Below are positions 57,080 to 64,000 of a stretch of 64,000 bases of DNA, piece by piece. The translations under genes were made by a program, and so were the position numbers. Every line of letters starts with the position of its first letter. Position 1 is the stretch's first letter. The stretch covers positions 40,747,001 through 40,811,000 of the forward strand of contig JAZHRO010000003.1 of assembly GCA_037157565.1 (NCBI GenBank), given 5' to 3'. Under the pieces are notes generated by a model, which saw nothing but the letters and a program-made list of their open reading frames with translations, had not been told where the DNA came from and ran no database searches. This stretch comes from Thalassia testudinum (taxonomy: Eukaryota; Streptophyta; Magnoliopsida; Alismatales; Hydrocharitaceae).

Positions 57080-58990
57080 GTGGGTTTTTATAACAGATTC
57101 ATCAAGGACTTCTCGAAGGTTGCTGGACCCTTGAGTTACCTTTTGGCCAAAGACATGTCGTTCGAGTTTGATGAATTATGCCGTAAGGCATTTGATTTGT
57201 TGAAAACGATGGTCACCTATGCCCCGTGTTGCAACCACCAGTCTGGAAAACCCCATTTGAGATTATGGCTGATGCATCTGATTATGCCATCGGGGTCGTC
57301 TTGGGTCAGAAGATTGAGAAAAATCCCTCTATGATCTACTACACTAGCAAGACTCTGGACGAGGCCTAAAGGAACTACACCATTACTAAAAAGAATTGCT
57401 AACTATAGTTTTCGATTTAGAACAATTAAGGGCTTATCTTTTAGGTTCTCATGTAATCATTTATACTGACCACTTAGCCTTGAAACATCTCTTGGCCAAA
57501 AAGGATGCCAAGCCTCAGCTTATTCACTGGATTCTGTTACTTTAAGAATTTAATCTTGAAACCAGGGATAAAGCTGCGGTGTAAAATGTTGTGGCAAATC
57601 ACCTCTCGAGAATCCTAATTGATTCTCCTCATCCGAATATCCCTATTTCAGACACTTTTCCAGATAAGACTATCCTTACAATCTCAGGTATCCGAACCCC
57701 CTAGTTTGCGGATATCGTTAATTATTTGGCCGCTGGTCAAATCCCCCAATATTGGACGAAACAACAACAAGACAAACTTGTGTCTGCGTCCAAATATTAT
57801 TTTTGGGAAGATCCTGAGCTGTATCGCTTCAGCGCAAACCAGATTATTCGTCGATTGTCCCAGAAATTGAGTTCCATAGTATGCTTGAGTTTTTCCTTAC
57901 ATCTGCATATGGTGGACACTTTTCTGAGAAAAAGATGCTAGTAGAAATCTTACAATTTGGATTCTATTGGTCGTCATTATTTAAGGATGCCCAACAATTC
58001 CCAAAGTCATGCACCCTATGCTAGACACTTGGGAACATGGCTAAGAGAGATATGATGCCCCTAAACCCAATACTTTCCATCGAAATTTTCAACTTTTTGG
58101 CCATCAACTACATGGGACCTTTTCCTCCTTCATTTGGACATCAGTACATTCTGGTCATTGTTGATTACGTGTCCAAATGGATTGAGGCAATCCCAACCCA
58201 AACCAATGACCACAAGGTCGCCACCGAATTTGTAAAGAAAAATATCCTCAGTCAGTTCAGGATTCCTTGAGCAATTATCAATGATGGCAGCACACATTTC
58301 ACTCATGCCCAATTTCAAAATTTACTGGGGAAATATGGGATGAATCATCAGATTTCCATAGCTTACCACCCTCAGACGAATGGACAGGTCGAGGTCTCCA
58401 ATAGGGAGATCAAAAATATTTTGCAAAAAATCGTTAGGCCTGATAGGAAGGATTGGACCCAAAAGCTAGATGATGCTCTTTAGGTCTACCGTACAGCGTA
58501 CAAAATGCCTATCGATATGTCACCGTTCTGTCTGGTGTTTGGTAAGGGGTGTCACTTACCCGTAGAGCTAAAACAACGGGCATTTGGGGCCATCAGGAAT
58601 TGTAATTTTGACCTAGAGTTGGCTATAAAGACCAGGAAACTTCATCTATCTCAGTTGGAAGAGCTTAGAAATGATGCCTACGAAAATGCCAGAATCTATA
58701 AGGCAAGGACCAAAGCTCTTCATGACCAGATGATTTCACAGAAGAGCTTTGAGCTGAACCAGAAGTCCTGGCTTTTCAATTCTCGACTAAAGCTCTTCCT
58801 CGACAAGCCTAGGTCTAAGTGGGATGGCCCGTTCATTATTTAGCAGATTTTCCCTAATGGGGACATCGAAATATCTAACCCAAAGACGAGTAATTCCTCA
58901 AGTTCAACAGACAGTGTCTCAAACCCTTTGTTGACCATGTGCTCCCTAAACTTGTCTCAGACAAGGTTGCTCTTACCTTGCACTAGCCAC
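57080..58990 (+). pseudogene. El7 RNase H and integrase
   Basis: Heavily broken. RNase H region at 57080-57620 (GFYNRFIKDFSKVAGPLS, then [14 protein letters not shown] near 57470). Integrase follows: WEDPELYRF near 57805, a decayed zinc-binding segment to about 58030, core at 58037-58330 (INYMGPFPPSFGHQYILVIVDY, then a TGA near 58270 before [10 protein letters not shown]), the catalytic Glu region [10 protein letters not shown] near 58400, and the C-terminal helical and GPY-type region (58505-58850). No chromodomain. Text after 58850 is decayed coding sequence to about 58990. Confidence 0.85.
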
Positions 58991-59123
58991 TGCGGGCCAA
59001 TCATAGCCTAACTGAAGGCACTAAACTCAGCACGTGTAAAGACTATTTTGAGCTGACCAAAATCTTACGAAAACCAGGTGATATTCTTCCACTTCTACTC
59101 TCCTGCTTGCTTTAATTTTTAAA

Positions 59124-59160
59124 AATGAAGACATTGCATTAGCTAAGCATGGGGGGATGG
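59124..59160 (+). other. post-coding polypurine box of El7
   Basis: AATGAAGACATTGCATTAGC, then TAAGCATGGGGGGATGG, about 135 bases after the integrase end. Confidence 0.78.
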
Positions 59161-60341
59161 ATATATGTTATGGAATAATCTTTTTGTCAACACTAACAAT
59201 AATTTCCTGTTATTCTTTTTTGTAAAAAGAAAAATTAAATTAGGAGACGAGAACTTAGGCATTAGGAGTTGCAAAATTTAGGAATTGATACTTTGGGAAC
59301 TGAATACTTAGATTCTTCAAGTCTTCAGGCCTAATTAGCCCGGGTGTCCACTGAAATGTGGACTTAGTCCCGATTCCTCACCAATTCAATTTCACCTTTA
59401 ATCTAGTAAATAAATTAGGATGATAAGTACATAACTTATCAGCTCGCCCTTTGATTTGAGGGGATTTTAAGTCTAAGTATCTGCACACTATTCACACTGA
59501 CTCACTTTCCAACGATTTTTACGGAAATTGGGTAGCTAATCAACTATCTAGGGTGGTATGGCTAGCAAGTTGTCGTGGGCAACAGCCCATTGGCCAGTTG
59601 TCCAGAGCTTAGCTAGAAGACCATTTTCTTCGTACTACCTTTAGGTAAATCTTAGATCAGGGAAGCCACCTACTTAAAAAAGAAAGAAGAAAAAAATAGA
59701 AAAAGAAGAAAATAAAAAATAAATAAATAAAACCACACTTCGTCGCACGAGTATGGCTGGTAAGTTGCTGTCGATAACAGTCCATTGGTTGGTTGTCCAG
59801 TGCTCAGCTCACAAAAATGCACAATAATTCCCAAAACACTTACGGAAGAAGTGAAGAAGTAGAATAAACTGGGGTGATATGTACTGCGTTTACCCTTGTG
59901 TTGACCCCATAAATAGAAGAAGTATAGAGAAAGCTACTGTTCGAAAAGATAAACCTTTAATCAAGGTCACCTAGGGTCGTAGAAACCTGAAGTCCATTTT
60001 AACGGGCTCTTAGTGAGTCTTTCACTCTTTTCACTAAATTCTTGGCACTTAGATTCCTTTTCGAGTCTTGGGCAGGTCAGGTAGTAAAAAGTTATCCCGA
60101 AACTCTCAAACTCCAAAAGTACAAAAAAAATTAGAAAAGAAGGAAAACAAAAAAAAATGTGTAACTTCCCTTTCCAAATAAGGTGAGGGCTTGGGCGATC
60201 TGCATTCTGGCGGACACCCGGGCACTATCAAGCTTTTCTAATTAGCTCTTGGGGTTGCGATTTTCTAAAGCAATTGATAAATTTTGCCTAAGTAATCAAA
60301 TCCTGATTCTACTTTTTTACATAACATTTAGGTTAATCTTG
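59161..60341 (+). other. El7 non-coding tail with duplicated hairpin block
   Basis: No gene and no env-like frame. Two related blocks (59553-59614 and 59749-59813) each read GTATGGCT..AAGTTG....CAGTTGTCCAG or close to it. The first can fold with GGCAAC pairing to GTTGTC. Confidence 0.7.
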
Positions 60342-60373
60342 CTAGGGACTAGCAAAAAGTAAGCATGGGGGTA
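60342..60373 (+). other. polypurine tract box of El7
   Basis: CTAGGGACTAGCAAAAAG, TAAGCATGGGGGTA, then TGATAAACAC. Confidence 0.9.
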
Positions 60374-62180
60374 TGATAAACACACATGAATTCATAATAA
60401 AATGCTTATTTATGATAGTTCTGAGGCTTAGCATTGCATACCATGTTATAAATACTACATAACATCCATTGCATGACATTTAGGATAGTTATGTATTATG
60501 TACATTAATTCTTCCATTTTTATGGCCAGGAGGTAGTGCGACATCTTTACGGGTTTCGGATGAAGAATCTGATTGTACGGATGAATCCAGAGCGATGATC
60601 GTAGTCCGTCAATGCAAAAATCACCCCAATCATGGCTTTGTAGCACCATCTACAAAAAGAGGAAGATGGATGGCCCAGATGGTGTCATGTGGAGCCATCC
60701 AAGCTACCCCACCTGAGCCATCATGTCCCTATCCTCGCTGCAAGAAGTGATCCGAGCTGTTGGATCTCAATCCAACGGCTAAGACACATGCTCCCATGGC
60801 TGAAGGGTGCCTGGCCTCAAGCAAGGATTTGCCTCGACCGTTCGATCTCCATCTATTGGTCAAGGCACATGAGATCACACCACCCTCCACTTGACGAAGC
60901 AGCGCTTTGGCCAAGCAGTGAAGTGCTCACTCCTCAAACTAGAGATGCGGGTTCGAGCCGCAATCCACCGTGCCCACTACAGCACTAGCTGAAATAAAGC
61001 CACTCGATCATGATCGAGCGGTCAAGATTCTTGACGCGCGATCTGACATCGCCCATTGACGCAAGGATGCATGCCAGTTCATACGCGTGCAATCAAAGGT
61101 GCTCACTTTAGTCGAGTGGATGCGTTGGCAACCGTCAGATCTCCACGAGGGCGCTTTACACGCGAATTCAAAGTAGCGAAGGGACGATCCACAGTCATCT
61201 CTTGGCCGTGTGATGCTTCATCCGACGAGTGTCAACCGATGCGCCAGCGGTGTGAGATTCAAATGCGGAAGAGCACGTGTTCCCTCCTCGTGATTTCAAC
61301 CATCCACGCCGGATCCAATGGTTGACGATCGCCACGCCCTATGCCTGGTACAACCGTGCTTCCAAGTGCTAGCCAAGGTGTGTGAATGCTACAGCGACAC
61401 CTGCGGTGGGTCTTTAGCAACATCTTAAATGTCGCTAAAGACCCGTGAGCAAAAACTGCCTCCATTCTAGCACTATATAAACACCCCTACACCCCCAATT
61501 CCTCTTCATCTCTACCTACTCTACTTTTCACTACTCCTAAGTTCTACTAGCCTACCAAAGCTCCATTAGAGCTTACTCTCAAGCTCCAAAGGCCTCCTAT
61601 TAGTGTACTATTCCTATTTCCCACCAAATATTCATCCTTCATCCCACCACCTTCATAGGTTGCCTTGGAGCCATCCTCCCACCTCCATTCCGGTAGAAGA
61701 TTGCCTCTGCATCCTTACCTCCATTCCAAAGCCTCAATGAAGCATTCCTCTACCCGACATCCTCCTGCATCTCACCTCCATTGTCCTGCATCTTACCTCC
61801 TTCCAAGCTTCCACTAAGCACCGTCGTCTCACCGAACAGCAGATTCGGGAGATTTCCTCTCACCCCTATCTCTTTTATGCTTTCATAGATTATTGTAACA
61901 AATATTTGCATGATATATCATAGTTGCTCCATCGCTCTTGTAATCTATCTTGCTTGCTATTTTTCTATAAAAATAAAAGAAAAAAAATAACAAAACCCCA
62001 AAACACCAAAAACAAACAAAACGAAGCACGGATTTCAAACAAAGTAAATGTTGCCTCCCTATATTCGACCCAAGACTCCTTAGAGTTTCAGCTATAAATA
62101 TTATCTGATAGACGTGTTTTGTGAGCTATGAGGACGTGTTCTCCAAACCCCAATTTTAATTCGTGAAATACGATTAATCA
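60374..62180 (+). repeat. 3' LTR of El7
   Basis: Partner of 35936-37723, ending TACGATTAATCA. tRNA-like module 60907-60959; inverted repeats 60755-60780 and 61003-61018 (CTCGATCATGATCGAG, perfect); TATA 61473-61484. Confidence 0.92.
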
Positions 62181-62185
62181 CCTGC

Positions 62186-63060
62186 CATAATGAAATCTCA
62201 CAATGCAGGCAACATAAAAGTTTTGGAATCTATCCCAAGAATCAAGTAAAGTCTCACCAAGTTTTTGCTGGGAGGTCGTAATAGATCTTAACGAATTTGT
62301 ATGACCAATAGGAAAGAATTCTTTTTAGGAAAGCACTTTTGAGATGAGGATAGGTGGTAATGGGTCTGCTAATGGTTCTAAACCAATAAGTGGCCTTATC
62401 CTTGAGAGAAAGAGGGAATAACTACATTAACCCTAAGTCTTCCCACACATTACAAGAATGGGTAGTCTATGGGAGGACTGTGAGCTCCTCAAGATGACTA
62501 AATGGGTCTTCCTTTGGAAGGCCATGAAAATTCTTAATTAGGTTCAAAATCGCTTGCTTGATCTCTAAATCCCCTTCAAGTTTGACCATCCCCAATCTAT
62601 CCTCATAATTAGAAGGATCATAGAAATCCTTAAGAGGAATGATAGGGTGCTAAGGCAGTGGTGGATTTTGCCCTTTGTTGGCCATGTTCGTGACATTCCT
62701 CGTCAACTATTGTTGGTTGGATTAAAGTTGAGCTAGTTGCTCAACCATCATAAATAAAGGTTTGGGCGAGGGACCTCAATTTTGATCTTGTGGCAAATCA
62801 GGTAATTCCAGGCCAGGGAAATTAGGAATGGGGATGCTAGATTGTGGGTTAGCTGGTGGATTCTATACAAGAGTGTTAAGGGTAGGTTGTCAGTGAGGGG
62901 TGTTAGGTTGAGTGGAGGAAGAGGTAGAAGGATTTTTGGACCTGTTTTGGTTGCTTTCAATTTTTGTAGCAGATGAATGCAGAGTGGACGAAGAAGGTCT
63001 TTTTGTGCGGGGGGTAGAATCAAATGGTCCCTCTAAATGTGGATTCTACGACTGCCACCC
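62186..63060 (-). pseudogene. El6 gag, N-terminal part
   Basis: Begins near 63060 with a RSRNPHLEGPFDS-type start related to El7 and El8, a Ser/Pro/Asn-rich N-terminus (open 63023-62748), LKDFYDPSNYEDR near 62630, EDPFSHLEELT near 62500 and SLKDKATYWFRTISRP near 62390. Stops and a frame change break it; it continues at 35935 across El7. Confidence 0.78.
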
Positions 63061-63494
63061 ATGCATACAAGAAGAAAGATAAGGAGAGAAGGGAAAAGAT
63101 GATAAGTGTGCAATCAAGCAAACAATATTATAGACCTAACTTAAGGTTTGACTGCTTAAAGAAATCAGTAATTGAAAACCATTCCTGCAACTAATCTGGC
63201 TAGACTACTTAAGGGGAGATTTAGACCCAGGCATGTCACAAGAAAATTACTGAGCTTGTATAAACCCATGCCTGGTCATTTGACACTACCACTCAGTCTG
63301 CCACTAGATTTGGATGAAGAAATTGAAGTTAACTAGAGAAAACTTAAGACCTAAATATCAAGCTTAAGTTTAGTGAAAACAATACGGGTCAAATTGCTAC
63401 AGTTTTTAATTAGTTCCAGGAAACTAAAGTGCATAAGGAATGTGATAGGCATTGATTACATGTGTTTCAAGAGTTTGAAATAAGGGTTACAAGT
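63061..63494 (-). other. El6 leader
   Basis: Short non-coding leader. In minus sense GGTAGTGTCAAATGACC (63290-63274) matches the start of the leader block of El7 and El8. No convincing primer-binding site is seen between it and the LTR. Confidence 0.55.
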
Positions 63495-64000
63495 AACCTG
63501 TCATCGTAGTTGCAAAACTCGTGGTCAAATAAAATTTATACCAAAACTCTAAGGGAGTCCCAGGTCGAACACGGGGAGGCGAGCATTTGGTTTTGAAAAT
63601 CCTCATTTCTCTTTTTTTTATTTATTTCATTTTTGTCTTCTCTACTTTTTTTGGTCTTTTTAACAGGGCAAGAGATTAGGTCGTTGAAAACTTTATCTAC
63701 TTGCAAAAATGTAAGAGGGAGAGGGAGAAAGAGAGAGATAAGCAATTATCTATTCATGAACAATTGTTTGTTACAACTTCAAAAGCAGGAAAAATACAAT
63801 ATGAAAGTGTAAAAAGATAGAAAGAGGTGAGAGAAATCCCCCTCGACGGCTGCTTGGAGGATGACTCACTTTGACATCGCTTGGAGGAAGGTGGTGAGGA
63901 GCGAGACGAAGGAGGACGAAGGATGGGGCAGGATGCCGTCGCGGTGAGGATCTTCTTCCTGAAGGGCAGTGAGAGGACAACCACAGGATACTCCACGAAT
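63495..64000 (-). repeat. 5' LTR of El6 (runs off the window)
   Basis: Diverged relative of the El8 LTR: TCATCGTAG (63501-63509), AAATAAAATTTATACC (63526-63541) and GGTCGAACACGGGGAGGC (63563-63580) align in order. Its start could be up to about 40 bases further left. The U3 side is beyond base 64000. Confidence 0.65.

Larger units (their letters stand above)
35936..62180 (+). mobile_element. El7: full-length Athila-like element, degenerate
   Basis: LTRs are 35936-37723 and 60374-62180. It is inserted in El6 gag; flanks GCTAC (35931-35935) and CCTGC (62181-62185) agree at only three of five bases, so the duplication is decayed or the ends are off slightly. It is split by El8 inside reverse transcriptase. 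Without El8 it is about 11.9 kb. It carries gag, protease, reverse transcriptase, RNase H and integrase, all with many stops and frameshifts. LTR copies differ at about 15 of the first 172 aligned bases, mostly transitions (hand count). Confidence 0.92.
32994..64000 (-). mobile_element. El6: gag-protease-only element hosting stack II
   Basis: Minus-strand parts are 32994-35935 and 62181-64000, interrupted by El7. From right to left: LTR start near 63495 (running off the window), leader, gag (split by El7), protease, post-coding polypurine box. No reverse transcriptase or integrase is found between protease (ends 34175) and the box (33531). A separate left LTR is not resolved: the sequence to the left is the El2 LTR. 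Confidence 0.7.

Noticed and set aside
59161..60341. An env-like gene after integrase, as in some Athila elements
   Set aside because: No open frame of useful length, signal peptide or membrane segment in any tail of the window.

Overview
This window looks like intergenic DNA from a large, repeat-rich flowering-plant genome. I find no host gene, rRNA gene or complete tRNA gene, and nothing bacterial or CRISPR-like. Nearly every base can be assigned to LTR retrotransposons of the Ty3/gypsy superfamily, Athila-like (non-chromovirus). The reasons are Gag motifs such as NPxWRNHPN and RSGK, an aspartic protease with DLGAS, a reverse transcriptase with FMDD, an integrase ending in a GPY-type domain without a chromodomain, LTRs beginning TGAT, and primer-binding sites matching the 3' end of tRNA-Asp. 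The species cannot be named from this sequence alone.

The window is two stacks of nested insertions. Stack I: El2 (minus strand; only its leader, primer-binding site and 5' LTR are visible) was invaded by El1 (plus, 3' end only, ending near 3336), by El3 (minus, 3613-14937) and by El4 (plus, 16511-32075). El4 was in turn invaded by El5 (minus, 21483-29460). Stack II: El6 (minus, about 32994-35935 plus 62181-64000) holds El7 (plus, 35936-62180), which holds El8 (minus, 42226-56553), which holds the truncated El9 (plus, 45701-48618). Target-site duplications are exact for El4 (ATAGG), El5 (GTAAC) and El8 (GCCAC), four of five for El3 and three of five for El7, so the boundaries are mostly base-precise.

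The elements fall into three coding classes. El7 and El8 carry gag, protease, reverse transcriptase, RNase H and integrase, all broken by stops and frameshifts; El1 shows only an integrase end. El3 and El6 carry gag and protease but jump from a proline-rich linker straight to the 3' signals. El4 and El5 have neither gag nor pol and carry acidic open reading frames I cannot assign. All classes share the same cis signals: a tRNA-Asp primer-binding site (not visible in El1, El6 and El9), two polypurine boxes (one just after the coding region, one at the 3' LTR) and, in El4, El6, El7 and El8, related leader sequence. This pattern fits gag-only and orphan-ORF elements being mobilised in trans by full-length relatives; that is an inference.

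The signals most worth a second look are: a U5 box 30-60 bases from the primer-binding site, complementary to the 5' end of the same tRNA-Asp; tRNA-like Pol III A/B-box modules inside the U3 of several LTR families; GATC-centred perfect inverted repeats in U3; the paired polypurine boxes kept even where pol is gone; and a conserved leader block with two small hairpins.
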